64,000 bases of DNA from Rhodoblastus acidophilus (GCF_025961575.1 NZ_JAOQNX010000026.1:1-64000); one strand, 5' to 3'. Positions 25,436-34,668 are shown, counted from the first letter of the stretch. Numbers and translations are program-made. The notes: generated from the sequence alone by a model not told the origin.

Positions 25436-25645
25436 TCAGGCGTCGGGCTTTTCCATCCATTTGATCAGCGGCATCATCGGCAGCGCCCAGCCTAGGCCGA
25501 GCACGGCGAAAATGATGAAGCGCAGCGCCTGCGAGTCCAGCTTCATCGCCGTGTACTGCGCCAGGACCATGGCGATCAGCGCATAGATCACCACGAAGGG
25601 CACCATGATCAGGGCTCCGATCAGTTTTCGCGTGCGGCTGGTCAT
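25436..25645 (-). CDS. DUF2842 family small membrane protein, 69 aa
   Basis: Two predicted transmembrane helices (LIGALIMVPFVVIYALIAMV and FIIFAVLGLGWALPMMPLIK) after a short basic N-terminus MTSRTRK and ending WMEKPDA. This is the standard DUF2842 pattern, which is restricted to Alphaproteobacteria. Function unknown. It faces the P-type ATPase convergently with four bases between stops. GGAGA lies before the start. Confidence 0.9.
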   Translation of the reverse strand: MTSRTRKLIGALIMVPFVVIYALIAMVLAQYTAMKLDSQALRFIIFAVLGLGWALPMMPLIKWMEKPDA

Positions 25646-25774
25646 GATCTCTCCTTTTGCCGTCTTATCCCGCAGTCACAATTTTACCTCAAGTCATTCA
25701 TGCGAAATTCAGCCGGGCGTTCCTAAATAAGGCGTCAAGGATGAGCCCCGCGCTCACCCCCATTGGAGACGGAA

Positions 25775-26341
25775 ATGCGTGTTTTCAGAATTGCTTCCCT
25801 CGCCCTCGCCTGTGGCTTCGCCGCTTATGCGATGCCGCCGGCGCAGGCCGGCTGGGACGGCCCGGGATCGCGTCACGAACGCTTCTGCGCGGACGAAAAG
25901 TTCGCCGAACATTTCGCCGACATGCAGAAGCGCCGGGCGGACCAGCTCGCCGAACGCCTGAAGCTGACCGACGCGCAAAAGGCCGCGTTCAAGGACGTGC
26001 AGGCCGTCCGCGCCAAATCCGTGACGGACAATCGCGCGGCGGTCTGCGCCGCCAATCCCGCCAACCTGAGCTTTGAAAAGCGGCTCGAATTCCGCCAGGC
26101 CCGGCTGCAAGCCCGGCTGGACGCGCTGAAAGCCGAAACGCCGAAACTGCTCGCCTTCTACAACAGCCTGGACGAGCGCCAGAAAGGCCAGTTCGAGGAG
26201 ATCAGCCGGCATCAGGGGCATCACGGCCCGCATGGCGGCATGGGCGAAGGCGGACCGGGCATGATGGGCGCAATGATGCACGGCGGCCCGGGTCCTCACG
26301 AGCCGCGCGGCGGCTGCGTCCAGGATAAGGACGACGATTGA
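25775..26341 (+). CDS. Periplasmic Spy/CpxP-like LTXXQ-motif protein, 188 aa
   Basis: Start at ATG 25775 with GGAGAC five bases upstream. A signal peptide (RVFRIASLALACGFAAYAMP) is probably cleaved after AQA, about residue 25. The mature helical protein carries the LTXXQ motif (LKLTDAQKAAF) and a second related segment (YNSLDERQKGQFEE). Cysteines near residues 36 and 90 may pair. The C-terminus is His/Gly/Met-rich (HHGPHGGMGEGGPGMMGAMM), which could bind metal. The family includes ATP-independent periplasmic chaperones induced by envelope stress; a chaperone role is inferred. Confidence 0.8.
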   Translation: MRVFRIASLALACGFAAYAMPPAQAGWDGPGSRHERFCADEKFAEHFADMQKRRADQLAERLKLTDAQKAAFKDVQAVRAKSVTDNRAAVCAANPANLSFEKRLEFRQARLQARLDALKAETPKLLAFYNSLDERQKGQFEEISRHQGHHGPHGGMGEGGPGMMGAMMHGGPGPHEPRGGCVQDKDDD

Positions 26342-26349
26342 TTTCCATT

Positions 26350-26425
26350 CGGGCGGGGCTCCTCCCCCGGACCCCGCCCGAAGCAAGGGAAACCGCGCCG
26401 ATCCCCCCTCGGCGCGGTTTTTCTT
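26350..26425 (+). terminator. Hairpin plus rho-independent terminator after the Spy-like gene
   Basis: A GC-rich stem CGGGCGGGG / CCCCGCCCG at about 26350-26381 is followed by a classical terminator: ACCGCGCCGA / TCGGCGCGGT with a C-rich loop and TTTTTCTTT, ending near 26425. Confidence 0.8.
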
Positions 26426-26472
26426 TGCCGCGACGCAGCATGCCGGCTAGATTTGCCCTTTCGGAAGCGCCC

Positions 26473-27513
26473 ATGTTGCAGAAAACCAAAACCACCGACC
26501 CGCTCGTCGCCGTCCGGCGCTGGCTGTTTGCCGTCGCGGGCCTGATCGCGCTGATGGTTTTGGTCGGCGGCGCCACGCGCCTCACCGAATCCGGCCTGTC
26601 GATCACGGAATGGAAGCCGATCACCGGCGTGCTGCCGCCGCTGTCACAGGAGGCGTGGCGCGAGGCTTTTGAAAAATACAAGCAGATTCCGCAATATGCG
26701 CAGATGTTCCCGGACATGGAGCTGTCCCGGTTCCAGACCATCTATCTCTGGGAATGGGCGCACCGGCTGCTCGGGCGGCTGATCGGACTGGCCTTCGCCC
26801 TGCCACTGGCTTTTTTCTGGCTCAAGGGGCTCGTCGCCGGCGCCTTGCGCTTCAAACTGCTGTTCATCCTGGCGCTGGGCGGACTCCAGGGTTTTGTCGG
26901 CTGGTGGATGGTGTCGTCGGGGCTGTCGGAGCGCACCGAGGTGGCGCAGGAGCGGCTGGCGATCCATCTGCTGCTCGCCTGCATCACTTTCGCCGCGATC
27001 CTGTGGACCGCGGAGGGATTGCGGCCCAATTTTCGCGACCCCATGGGCAAGGACGCCCGGAACTTTCGCCTCGAGGCAGGCCTGCTGCTGGCCCTGGTGT
27101 TCGCGCAGATCGGCTTTGGCGCGCTGGTGGCGGGAACGCGCGCCGGCCTCGCCTATAACACCTGGCCGCTGATGGACGGACGGTTCATCCCGCCGGTCGA
27201 CGCCCTGCTCAGCCTGAAACCGCTCTGGGCCAATTTTCTCGACAATGTCTTGACGGTGCAATTCCAGCACCGCATGGCGGCCTATCTGGCGCTGCTGCTC
27301 GCCCTGTTCCACGCCTTCCACATCAGCCGCGAGCGGCTGGCGCGGCGGGCGGTGCGGCGGGCTCTGGCGCTGGCGCTGCTGATTTTCGCGCAAGCCGGCT
27401 TGGGCGTGACCACGCTGCTGCTGTCGGTTCCCCTGCCCGCCGCGCTGGCGCATCAGGCTTTGGCGATCGGCGTGCTGGCGCTGGCGACCATTCACCGCCG
27501 CAAGCTGGGGTGA
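26473..27513 (+). CDS. ctaA: Heme A synthase (COX15/CtaA), 346 aa
   Basis: Membrane enzyme that oxidises the C8 methyl of heme O to give heme A for cytochrome c oxidase. Eight transmembrane helices are visible. Signature segments are VGGATRLTESGLSITEWKP near residue 37, WEWAHRLLGR with a heme-ligand His, AIHLLLACITF, FQHRMAAYLA and LAHQALAIGV, giving the four conserved histidines. NTWPLMDGRFIPP after the fifth helix is typical of type 2 alphaproteobacterial/mitochondrial COX15. Start chosen at 26473, where similarity begins; an in-frame ATG at 26440 is possible. No other cta genes are nearby. Confidence 0.93.
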   Translation: MLQKTKTTDPLVAVRRWLFAVAGLIALMVLVGGATRLTESGLSITEWKPITGVLPPLSQEAWREAFEKYKQIPQYAQMFPDMELSRFQTIYLWEWAHRLLGRLIGLAFALPLAFFWLKGLVAGALRFKLLFILALGGLQGFVGWWMVSSGLSERTEVAQERLAIHLLLACITFAAILWTAEGLRPNFRDPMGKDARNFRLEAGLLLALVFAQIGFGALVAGTRAGLAYNTWPLMDGRFIPPVDALLSLKPLWANFLDNVLTVQFQHRMAAYLALLLALFHAFHISRERLARRAVRRALALALLIFAQAGLGVTTLLLSVPLPAALAHQALAIGVLALATIHRRKLG

Positions 27514-27686
27514 GCGCATCTCGTTTGCCCAAGGCGTTTTGAAACAGTTGTTCCTGAGCGTGACAATATTTCTTGTCCGCATTTTTACCGATTCAAAATC
27601 ACGCAATTCTCGTAAGTTGAAATACGACGAGATTTCATATGAACTATCAATGTATTCATTAAGCTAATCCTTAGCAGAGGAATCTC

Positions 27687-28625
27687 ATGTCTAAAGCTTT
27701 GGCGTTTATACTCGCTCTTGTCGCCGGCTTTGCAATCGGCGGGGTCAGCGGGAGACATGACTGGCTCCCCTGGCCACAAATCCACGCGCTGAAGGAAAAG
27801 GTCGCTCCAACGCCCCCCCCGGAAAGCCGCTATGTCCTGGACAAGCTCGACCGTCTGACCGCCGATGAAACGAAACCCGCGATCGCCTGTCCCGCGCAAA
27901 CGGATCGGACGGCTTTCCTGCTCGTGCTCGGACAATCCAACGCCGCCAATCACGGCGGACAGCGTTACCGGTCTCAGCATGGCGACCGGATCGTCAACTT
28001 CTTCGACGGCCGCTGTTTCCGGGCGGCGTCGCCGCTTCTGGGCGCGACGGGAACGACGGGCGAATACTGGACAGAAGTCGCCAATCTGCTGATCGAGTCC
28101 GGTCGTTTCGACCAGGTCGTGATCGCGCCGCTGGCGATCAACGGTTCGACGGTCGCGCGCTGGGCGCCCGGCGGCGACATCAACCCGCTCTTGATCCAGT
28201 TGGCGGCCCAGATCAAACAGCAGGGCTACCGTCCCAGCCATGTGCTGTGGCACCAGGGCGAAGCCGATTACGTGCTGGGCACGAGCGAGGACGCCTATAA
28301 GGAGCGGTTCCTGTCGATGGTGGACACATTGCGCAAGGGGGACATCACGGCGCCCGTCTATATCTCCATCGCGTCGAAATGCCTTGAGCCCAGCAATGGC
28401 GGGTTCAAGACCAATTCCCCCGACAATTCCATCGTGCGCGCGCAAATGTCCCTGTCACAGGAGGGCGGGACGATCCGACGCGGCGTGAACACCGACGCCC
28501 TGCTTGACGGAAACGATCGCTACGACGACTGCCACATGGGCGGGTCCGGCCTGGAGAAAACGGCGCAGGCCTGGTCCCAGATTCTGCTCCAGGAGGCCAA
28601 AGTCCATCGCGCGACGGCGCCATGA
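27687..28625 (+). CDS. SGNH/sialate O-acetylesterase-like (SASA, CE6) secreted esterase, 312 aa
   Basis: The N-terminus is one hydrophobic helix (ALAFILALVAGFAIGGVSG), an uncleaved anchor or signal peptide, so the protein is probably periplasmic. The hydrolase motifs are GQSNA (82-86) with nucleophile S84, an oxyanion region LAINGSTVARW, HQGEAD (189-194) and a C-terminal D..H pair in YDDCHMGGSG. This matches the SASA/carbohydrate esterase 6 group, which removes acetyl groups from sugars. The actual substrate is unknown. It is preceded by a 173-base AT-rich spacer and faces the channel gene convergently. Confidence 0.85.
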   Translation: MSKALAFILALVAGFAIGGVSGRHDWLPWPQIHALKEKVAPTPPPESRYVLDKLDRLTADETKPAIACPAQTDRTAFLLVLGQSNAANHGGQRYRSQHGDRIVNFFDGRCFRAASPLLGATGTTGEYWTEVANLLIESGRFDQVVIAPLAINGSTVARWAPGGDINPLLIQLAAQIKQQGYRPSHVLWHQGEADYVLGTSEDAYKERFLSMVDTLRKGDITAPVYISIASKCLEPSNGGFKTNSPDNSIVRAQMSLSQEGGTIRRGVNTDALLDGNDRYDDCHMGGSGLEKTAQAWSQILLQEAKVHRATAP

Positions 28626-28643
28626 CCCACGGTTGCCAAAAAC

Positions 28644-28675
28644 GCGCGCCGTCGGCTGAAACAGCGACGGCGCGC
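28644..28675. terminator. Inverted repeat between convergent genes
   Basis: Perfect 10-base arms GCGCGCCGTC / GACGGCGCGC separated by 12 bases, lying between the esterase and channel genes. There is no T-run; it probably acts as a bidirectional pause or terminator. Confidence 0.5.
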
Positions 28676-28676
28676 C

Positions 28677-29729
28677 TCACGCCGCCCCCGCCGCGAACAG
28701 CGCCTCCAGCATCTGCGCCTTCTCAGGACGCCGGACGATGGCGAGACCGTCGCCGGCCTCGACAAAAGTCCCGGGCTCCGGCTGGATCAGCGCGCCGCCG
28801 CCGCGCTTTTCCAGCGCCACGATCAAAAAGGCCCCGGCGCCGAATTTTTCGATCTCGCCGATCGTATGCTTGTCGCATCTGCTGCCGGCCTCGACCGCGA
28901 TCACCTCCATGTCGAGGCCGAGCAGGCGCAGGTCGGCGGCGAGCCGGTCGCTGCCGCCGGCGCGCATGCGGGCGACAATGCTATTGATGTCGTCGAACAG
29001 CAGCAGTTCCGCGACGCGCTCCGCGCCGATACGGGCGGGCAGGACGACACGATTGGCGCCGGCCTGCAGCAGCTTGCGCTCGGTGGACGGGGATTCGCCG
29101 CGCGCGACGATAAAAATATCCGGGTTCAGGGCGCGCGCCGACAAAGTGATGAACACATTGGCGGCGTCGTCCGGCAGCACGGTGGCGAGCGCCTTGGCCC
29201 GGCCGATGCCGCTGCGCCTGAGCGCCTCGTCGTCGGTGGCGTCGGCCTGCATGAACACATGCTCGGACACGCGCGCCGATTCCATCCGCTTGGGATCATG
29301 GTCGACAATGACGAAGGGCACGCGGGCCGCCTTGAGTTCGCGGCAGAGCTTTTGACCGATGCGGCCGAAACCGCAGACGATGACATGGCCGTGCAGGCCG
29401 TCGATTTCCTTCTGCATGCGGCGGTTCCCGAAAATCTGCTGGAACTGGGCGGCGGTGATGAGCTGGATCAGCGAACCCGTGGTGAACACCATGCCGGTGC
29501 AGCCGACCACCATCAGCGCAATGGTGATGGCGCGCAGCGCCGGCGTCTGCACGGGCTGAATTTCGCCATATCCGACGGTATAAATGGTGGTGAGCACCAT
29601 GAACACGGCGTCGCCCAGGCTCCAGCCCTGCGACACATAGGCGCCGACGGCGAGCGCCGACACCGTGGCGACAAAGCTGATGCCGCCGATGACGTTGCGA
29701 AGCGGAGAGGCGAGAAAGCCGGAAGCCAT
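28677..29729 (-). CDS. Potassium channel protein with TrkA-N/TrkA-C domains, 350 aa
   Basis: A two-helix K+ channel subunit: TM1 (VIGGISFVATVSALAVGAYV), pore helix and selectivity filter TVGYGE (51-56), TM2 (ITIALMVVGCTGMVFTTGSL). A cytosolic RCK module follows: TrkA-N with the Rossmann loop GFGRIG (120-125) and ligand-binding VDHDPK, then a TrkA-C-like domain from about residue 260 (AADLRLLGLDMEVIAVEAGS). Channel gating by nucleotide or ion binding is known for the family. Single gene; its leader has GGAGGAAA but 13 bases from ATG, so a weaker start is possible. Confidence 0.92.
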   Translation of the reverse strand: MASGFLASPLRNVIGGISFVATVSALAVGAYVSQGWSLGDAVFMVLTTIYTVGYGEIQPVQTPALRAITIALMVVGCTGMVFTTGSLIQLITAAQFQQIFGNRRMQKEIDGLHGHVIVCGFGRIGQKLCRELKAARVPFVIVDHDPKRMESARVSEHVFMQADATDDEALRRSGIGRAKALATVLPDDAANVFITLSARALNPDIFIVARGESPSTERKLLQAGANRVVLPARIGAERVAELLLFDDINSIVARMRAGGSDRLAADLRLLGLDMEVIAVEAGSRCDKHTIGEIEKFGAGAFLIVALEKRGGGALIQPEPGTFVEAGDGLAIVRRPEKAQMLEALFAAGAA

Positions 29730-29795
29730 GGCAAGACCGAAATTTTCCTCCTCTATGCAGGAGGAAAAGGCTTCGATCCAGCAAAATCAGACTCT

Positions 29796-30221
29796 TTAAA
29801 GCCGAGCCTCGAGCCAGGCGCGCGCCTCCTCCGAAAACGGCTTGGACTTGCGCGTGATCGTGTCGGTGAGCACGGTCACATCCTCGCCGCGCGCGGCGTA
29901 AACCCCGTTGTCGAACACGGCATGCTCCAGCCGCAGCGAGGAGCGGCCCACCGCAAGGATGCGGGTGCCGATCTCGACCTCGCCGGGCCAATGGATCTCG
30001 CGCACATAGTCGATAGCGAGCCGCGCCAGCACGAAGGCCCCGTTCTCGCCCCTCAGGTCGACGTCGCCGGCCATGAGCATATCGACGCGCGCCGTCTCGA
30101 AAAAGGTGGCGAAAACGGCGTTGTTGACATGCCCCTGCCGGTCGGTGTCGCCGTAACGCAGCTTTTCATGGGTGCGGAACGGAAAGTCGCCGAGAACGGG
30201 CGGATTCGGTTTCTCGCTCAC
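29796..30221 (-). CDS. Acyl-CoA thioesterase, 4HBT hotdog family, 141 aa
   Basis: A single hotdog domain covering most of the chain. The 4-hydroxybenzoyl-CoA thioesterase-like active site is YGDTDRQGHVNN (23-34), with the aspartate at 27 and His31. The central helix FFETARVDML and strands LARLAIDYVREIHWPGEVEI and GRSSLRLEHAVFDNG complete the fold. It hydrolyses acyl-CoA; chain preference is unknown. The start codon directly abuts the stop of the epimerase gene, so it is co-transcribed downstream of it. Confidence 0.88.
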   Translation of the reverse strand: MSEKPNPPVLGDFPFRTHEKLRYGDTDRQGHVNNAVFATFFETARVDMLMAGDVDLRGENGAFVLARLAIDYVREIHWPGEVEIGTRILAVGRSSLRLEHAVFDNGVYAARGEDVTVLTDTITRKSKPFSEEARAWLEARL

Positions 30222-30626
30222 TCAGACCTGCTCGATTTCGACCAGCGTGCCGTTGAAATCCTTCGGGTGCAGGAACAGAACCGGCTTGCCGTGCGCGCCG
30301 ATTTTCGGATTGCCGTCGCCGATCACGCGGACGCCGCCGGCCTTGAGACGGTCGCGGGCCGCCAAAATGTCCTCCACCTCGTAGCAGACATGATGCATGC
30401 CGCCATCGGGGTTCTTTTCCAGGAATTTGGCGATCGGCGAGGATTCGCCGAGCGGCTCCAGCAGTTCGATCTTGGTGTTGGGCAGTTCAATGAAGACGAC
30501 GGTCACGCCATGGTCCGGCTGGGCCTTGGGCTCCGACACTTTGGCGCCGAGCACGTCACGATAGGTCTTGGAAGCCGCCGCGAGGTCCTTCACCGCAATG
30601 GCGACATGGTTCAAACGTCCGATCAT
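30222..30626 (-). CDS. mce: Methylmalonyl-CoA epimerase, 134 aa
   Basis: Interconverts (2R)- and (2S)-methylmalonyl-CoA, needed in propionate metabolism and the ethylmalonyl-CoA pathway. Vicinal-oxygen-chelate fold with two beta-alpha-beta modules. Metal ligands are recognisable as H7 in RLNHVAIAV, the His in GMHHVCYEVEDI near residue 82 and the Glu in GTLVEIEQ at the C-terminus. Start at ATG 30626 with GAGGAG upstream. Placement after birA and rnj follows the usual Hyphomicrobiales order nuoN-birA-rnj-mce, but a palindromic repeat intervenes. Confidence 0.95.
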   Translation of the reverse strand: MIGRLNHVAIAVKDLAAASKTYRDVLGAKVSEPKAQPDHGVTVVFIELPNTKIELLEPLGESSPIAKFLEKNPDGGMHHVCYEVEDILAARDRLKAGGVRVIGDGNPKIGAHGKPVLFLHPKDFNGTLVEIEQV

Positions 30627-30657
30627 CCGAATCTCCTCAAACATTCGTTCCGATAGC

Positions 30658-30767
30658 CATGGTTCGAGACGGCTGCTTCGCAGCCTCCTCACCATGAGGG
30701 AATTCACTATTTCTCAGCAGCCCTCATGCTGAGGAGGCCGCATTGCGGCCGTCTCGAAGCACGAGGG
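30658..30767. repeat. REP-like palindromic element between mce and rnj
   Basis: Two arms, beginning GGTTCGAGACGGCTGCTTCG and ending GGCCGCATTGCGGCCGTCTC plus GAAGCACGAGGG, are imperfect inverted copies. They contain GAGACGGC/GCCGTCTC, CTCATG/CATGAG and AGGAGG/CCTCCT. The centre is a short AT-rich stretch. Such elements are dispersed repeats in Hyphomicrobiales genomes; here it may also end the rnj transcript or stabilise it. Confidence 0.65.
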
Positions 30768-30785
30768 CGGTCCACGACTCCGCCG

Positions 30786-32453
30786 TCAAACCTCAATCGC
30801 CAACACATGCACGTGCGGCTTCTTCCCCCAGACGGCGGCGACCGCGGCGCGCACCGACTTCTCCACCGCGCCGCAGGCGACGTCCGGGTCCCTTTTCTTC
30901 GCCTTGGGCAGGGAATCCAGCGTATCGAACAAAGCGCGGTCGATCACCTCGTCGAGCGCGCGGCCGTCGACTCCCACACGCGGCAGACCAAACGTAACCA
31001 TGTCCGGCGTGCCGATCAAATCGCCCTTGTCGTTGAGCGCGAAGGCGATGCTGACAATGCCCGCCGCCGCCAGCCGATGGCGCTGGCGGAAGCAATCATC
31101 CATCTCGGAAAGGATGACCTCGCCGTCACGATAGAGTCTTCCGTGGGCGATTCCCGGCAGATGGCCGGGCGCCCCAGGCGCCAGCGCGATCATGTCGCCA
31201 TTATGGGCGGTGAGCACATGCTCCACCCCCATCTGCCGGGCGAAGGCGGCGTGAACCCGCAGATGCAGCGCCTCGCCATGGGCGGGCACTGCGATTTTCG
31301 GCCGCAGCCATTGGTAAAGCTGCTCGACCTCGCCGCGCCGGGGATGGCCGGAGCAATGCACCAGCGCGTCATGGCCGGTGACCACATCCACCGCCTGCAA
31401 GATCAAAGCGTTGACGATGGCGCCGACCTCGCGCTCATTGCCGGGAATGGTGCGCGACGAAAAGATGGCGAGATCGTTGGCGCCCAGCTTGACCGCGTGT
31501 TCGCCGCGAATGATCCGCGACATGGCGGCGCGCGCCTCGCCCTGGCTCCCCGTCGCCAGCACCAGCACTTTTTGCGCCGGCAGCCGCGAAAAGGCTTCGA
31601 GCGACAGCGGCTCGGGAACGCCGTCGAGATAGCCGCACTCGCGCGCCACATCGAGCGAGCGCTCCATGGCGCGGCCCGCCAGCACCACCTGTCGCCCGGC
31701 CTCCTGCGCCGCGAGGCAGACGGCGCGCAGACGCGCAATGTTGGAGGCGAAAGTGGTGACCAGCACCCTGCCCTGCGCGGCGGAAATCTTTTCGCGCAAA
31801 ATTTCCGCGACCTGGGCTTCCGACGGACTCTCGCCCTCGCGCAAAATATTGGTGGAATCGCTGATCAGCGCCAGCACGCCCTCGTCGCCGATCTCCTTCA
31901 GCCGCGCGATATCGGTCGGACGTCCGAGCCCAGGGTTTTCGTCGAGCTTCCAGTCGCCGGAATGAACGACCGTCCCGACCGGCGTGCGGATCGCCAGCAG
32001 GCAGGCTTCCGGAATCGAATGCGACATGGCGACGAATTCGATCTCGAAGGGACCGAGCTGCAGCCGGTCGCCCTGCCGCACGATTTCGATCGGCACTTTT
32101 GGCGCGCCGGGTTCGGCGAGGCGGCGGGTCTGCAACAGGCCGGTGGCGAATGGCGTCGCGTAAATCGGGCATTTCAGGCGCGGCCACAGCGCCGCGACGG
32201 CGCCGACATGGTCCTCGTGGGCGTGGGTGATAACGATCCCCAACAAATCCTTGCGGTTTTTCTCGATGAAGGCGGGATCGGGCAGGATCAGGTCGACGCC
32301 GGGCATGTCGGTGTGGGCGAAGGCCACGCCGCAATCGACCAGGATGTATTTTCGCTTTCCCGGCGCGCCAAACCCGTAGACCGCCGCATTCATACCGATT
32401 TCGCCGAGGCCCCCGAGCGGAGCGAAGACCAGTTCTTCCTGTGCGGAAGGCAT
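30786..32453 (-). CDS. rnj: Ribonuclease J, 555 aa
   Basis: Metallo-beta-lactamase/beta-CASP ribonuclease with endo- and 5'-3' exonuclease activity in RNA processing. Motif HTHAHEDH-type is seen as ITHAHEDHVGA (H77, H79, D81, H82), followed by SHSIPEA, HSGDWKLDE (motif III) and the beta-CASP segments LISDSTN and LATGSQGE. The C-terminal domain (about 440-555) is complete. Alphaproteobacteria use RNase J rather than relying only on RNase E. The gene lies 11 bases after birA in the nuo transcription unit. Confidence 0.95.
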   Translation of the reverse strand: MPSAQEELVFAPLGGLGEIGMNAAVYGFGAPGKRKYILVDCGVAFAHTDMPGVDLILPDPAFIEKNRKDLLGIVITHAHEDHVGAVAALWPRLKCPIYATPFATGLLQTRRLAEPGAPKVPIEIVRQGDRLQLGPFEIEFVAMSHSIPEACLLAIRTPVGTVVHSGDWKLDENPGLGRPTDIARLKEIGDEGVLALISDSTNILREGESPSEAQVAEILREKISAAQGRVLVTTFASNIARLRAVCLAAQEAGRQVVLAGRAMERSLDVARECGYLDGVPEPLSLEAFSRLPAQKVLVLATGSQGEARAAMSRIIRGEHAVKLGANDLAIFSSRTIPGNEREVGAIVNALILQAVDVVTGHDALVHCSGHPRRGEVEQLYQWLRPKIAVPAHGEALHLRVHAAFARQMGVEHVLTAHNGDMIALAPGAPGHLPGIAHGRLYRDGEVILSEMDDCFRQRHRLAAAGIVSIAFALNDKGDLIGTPDMVTFGLPRVGVDGRALDEVIDRALFDTLDSLPKAKKRDPDVACGAVEKSVRAAVAAVWGKKPHVHVLAIEV

Positions 32454-32464
32454 TTATGAGCCCT

Positions 32465-33220
32465 TCATCCAAAATTCGGCGGCGCAAAACTCAGATCGCC
32501 CGCCTCGATCGTTTCCATAATTCCGTTAGGGCGTTCCAACAGCATGCGCCCCTGCGCGTCAATGCCGCGAAAGACTCCGTTCATGACATTTCCGTTGCGC
32601 TGCACTTTTGCAGGGGCGTCGAGGCCGCCGGCGACATCGAGCCAGGCGCGACGAATGTAAGCAAAGTTTTCACCGCGCGCCCAGAAGTCGAGCCACATGG
32701 CCAGCGCGTCGGACAAAGCCGCGAACACCGCCTCGCGGCCGACCCGGGCGCCGATCGCTTTCAAACTCGTGGCGGGATAGGGCGTGTCGTCGGGATAGGT
32801 TTCGCAATTCACGCCAAAGCCGATGACGCAGCCGATGCCGGAACTCTCGAGCAAAAGCCCGGAGATTTTGGCGCCATCGTAGAGCGCGTCATTGGGCCAT
32901 TTCAGCGCCAGCCGCCGGTCGCCGCCGAGCAGCCCGCGCAGCGCATCGGCCAGCGCCACGCCGGCGACAAAACCCAATTGCGGCGCGATGGGACGCGCGC
33001 AGGGCTCAATCAACAGCAGACTGGCGAAAAGATTTCCGGGCGGCGAGGACCACACGCGCCCCAGCCGTCCCCTGCCCCGGCTCTGGCTGTCGGCGACGAT
33101 CCAGAGACGCCCGGGGTCTCCCGAGGCGATCCTTGAGACCGCCTCGTCATTGGTCGAGCCAAGTTCCGCGAAATGCTCCAGGCGAAAACCCGCCCGCGCC
33201 GCGCCCTTTCCGAGGTCCAC
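32465..33220 (-). CDS. birA: Biotin-[acetyl-CoA-carboxylase] ligase, 251 aa
   Basis: Attaches biotin to carboxylase carrier domains. The catalytic domain contains STNDEA (22-27), the biotinyl-AMP loop GRGRLGR (49-55), LKWPNDALYDGAKISGLLLE with the active Lys, and IGFGVNCE. The C-terminal SH3-like cap is visible (KVQRNGNVMNGVFRGIDAQG). There is no N-terminal helix-turn-helix, so it is a mono-functional ligase without repressor activity. Three bases after nuoN, hence co-transcribed with complex I genes. Confidence 0.94.
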   Translation of the reverse strand: MDLGKGAARAGFRLEHFAELGSTNDEAVSRIASGDPGRLWIVADSQSRGRGRLGRVWSSPPGNLFASLLLIEPCARPIAPQLGFVAGVALADALRGLLGGDRRLALKWPNDALYDGAKISGLLLESSGIGCVIGFGVNCETYPDDTPYPATSLKAIGARVGREAVFAALSDALAMWLDFWARGENFAYIRRAWLDVAGGLDAPAKVQRNGNVMNGVFRGIDAQGRMLLERPNGIMETIEAGDLSFAPPNFG

Positions 33221-33223
33221 CTT

Positions 33224-34660
33224 TTAGAACAGGGACTTTGCGGCGGAATCGGCGGCCTGCACCAGCGGCGCCGGATAGACCCAGTAGAGCAGCATCGAGA
33301 CGGCGGAGACGGCGAGCACGGCGCGCAGCGTCAGGCTGGGCTTGTCGAAAGCCGGCGCGGCGTCGTCGAAATACATGACCTTGATGATGCGCCAGTAGTA
33401 GAACGCCGCCACCGCGGAGCACAGCACGCCGATCACCGCGAGGGTGAACAGATTGGCCTGCACCGCCGCCAGGAACACATACCATTTGGCGAAGAAGCCC
33501 GCGAGCGGCGGGACGCCCGACAGCGAGACCATCAACAGCGCGATGAACAGAGCCATGGGGCGGTTGGTGTTGTCGAGGCCGGACAGGTCCGAGATTTTTT
33601 CCACCGGCTTGCCGTTCACCCGCATCGACAGGATGGCGGCGAAGGCGCCGAGCGTCATGACGAGATAGATCGCCATGTAGAACAACACGCCCTTGACCCC
33701 CTCTTCGGTGCCGGCCGCGAGGCCGACCAGGGCGAAGCCCATATGGCCGATCGAGGAATAGGCCATCAGGCGCTTGATATTGTCCTGCTTGATCGCGGCG
33801 AAGGCGCCGAGCGCCATCGAGGCGATCGACATGAAGATGACGATCTGCTGCCACTGGTGGGTGGCGCCGGGGAAGGCGGTGTAGATGACGCGGGTGGCGA
33901 TGGCCACCGCCGCCATTTTCGGCGCCGAGGCGAAGAAGGCGGTCACCGGGGTCGGCGCGCCCTCATAGACGTCGGGCGTCCACATATGGAACGGCACGAC
34001 GGACATTTTGAACGCCAGTCCGGTGAACAGGAACACCAGACCAAAGATCACGCCGACATTGGGATGGTCGCCGATGGCGGCGGCGATCCCGGCGAAGGAG
34101 ACATTGCCGGAGAACCCGTACAGCAGCGAGGCGCCATAGAGCAGCATGCCGGAGGACAGCGCGCCGAGCACGAAATATTTCAGACCCGCTTCCGACGCCC
34201 GTGCGTCATCGCGCGACAGCGCCGCGGTGACATAGAGGGCGAGCGACATCAGTTCGAGGCCGAGATAAAGCGCGATCAGGCCATTGGCAGAGATCAGCAT
34301 CATCATGCCGAGCGTCGCCAGCACCACGAGGATTGGAAACTCGAATTTGTTGATGCCCTCGCCACGAAAGAAATCGCCGGCCATGAGCAAAGTGACGATG
34401 GAGCCGATCAGCGCCAGCGCCTTCATAAAATCGCCGAAGCGGTCGTCAACAAAAGCATTGTCGAAAACGACCCCGGAGACCCCAGGGGTTTTGAGCACGA
34501 TGGCGACCAGCGCCGCGCCGAGGAGCACGACGGCGATCTCACTCATCGGGCCGTCATCCGGCTTGCCCCGGAAGGCGCCGACGAGGACCATGGCGATCAC
34601 GCCAATCGCCAAAATGACTTCCGGCAGGGCGTGGACGAGGGCGAGTTGCAGCGTTTCCAT
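33224..34660 (-). CDS. nuoN: NADH-quinone oxidoreductase subunit N, 478 aa
   Basis: Antiporter-like proton-pumping membrane subunit of complex I, with about 14 transmembrane helices. The family segments are FKMSVVPFHMWTPDVYEGAP (conserved Lys and quinone-arm region), ASMALGAFAAIKQDNIKRLM, AYSSIGHMGFALVGLA and SLSGVPPLAGFFAKWYVF. Length is typical. Eight bases separate it from nuoM; last nuo gene before birA. Confidence 0.97.
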   Translation of the reverse strand: METLQLALVHALPEVILAIGVIAMVLVGAFRGKPDDGPMSEIAVVLLGAALVAIVLKTPGVSGVVFDNAFVDDRFGDFMKALALIGSIVTLLMAGDFFRGEGINKFEFPILVVLATLGMMMLISANGLIALYLGLELMSLALYVTAALSRDDARASEAGLKYFVLGALSSGMLLYGASLLYGFSGNVSFAGIAAAIGDHPNVGVIFGLVFLFTGLAFKMSVVPFHMWTPDVYEGAPTPVTAFFASAPKMAAVAIATRVIYTAFPGATHQWQQIVIFMSIASMALGAFAAIKQDNIKRLMAYSSIGHMGFALVGLAAGTEEGVKGVLFYMAIYLVMTLGAFAAILSMRVNGKPVEKISDLSGLDNTNRPMALFIALLMVSLSGVPPLAGFFAKWYVFLAAVQANLFTLAVIGVLCSAVAAFYYWRIIKVMYFDDAAPAFDKPSLTLRAVLAVSAVSMLLYWVYPAPLVQAADSAAKSLF

Positions 34661-34668
34661 AAAAACTC

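Noticed and set aside
30726-32459. A 577-codon plus-strand frame opposite rnj
   Set aside because: Mirror of RNase J codons; no recognisable domain.
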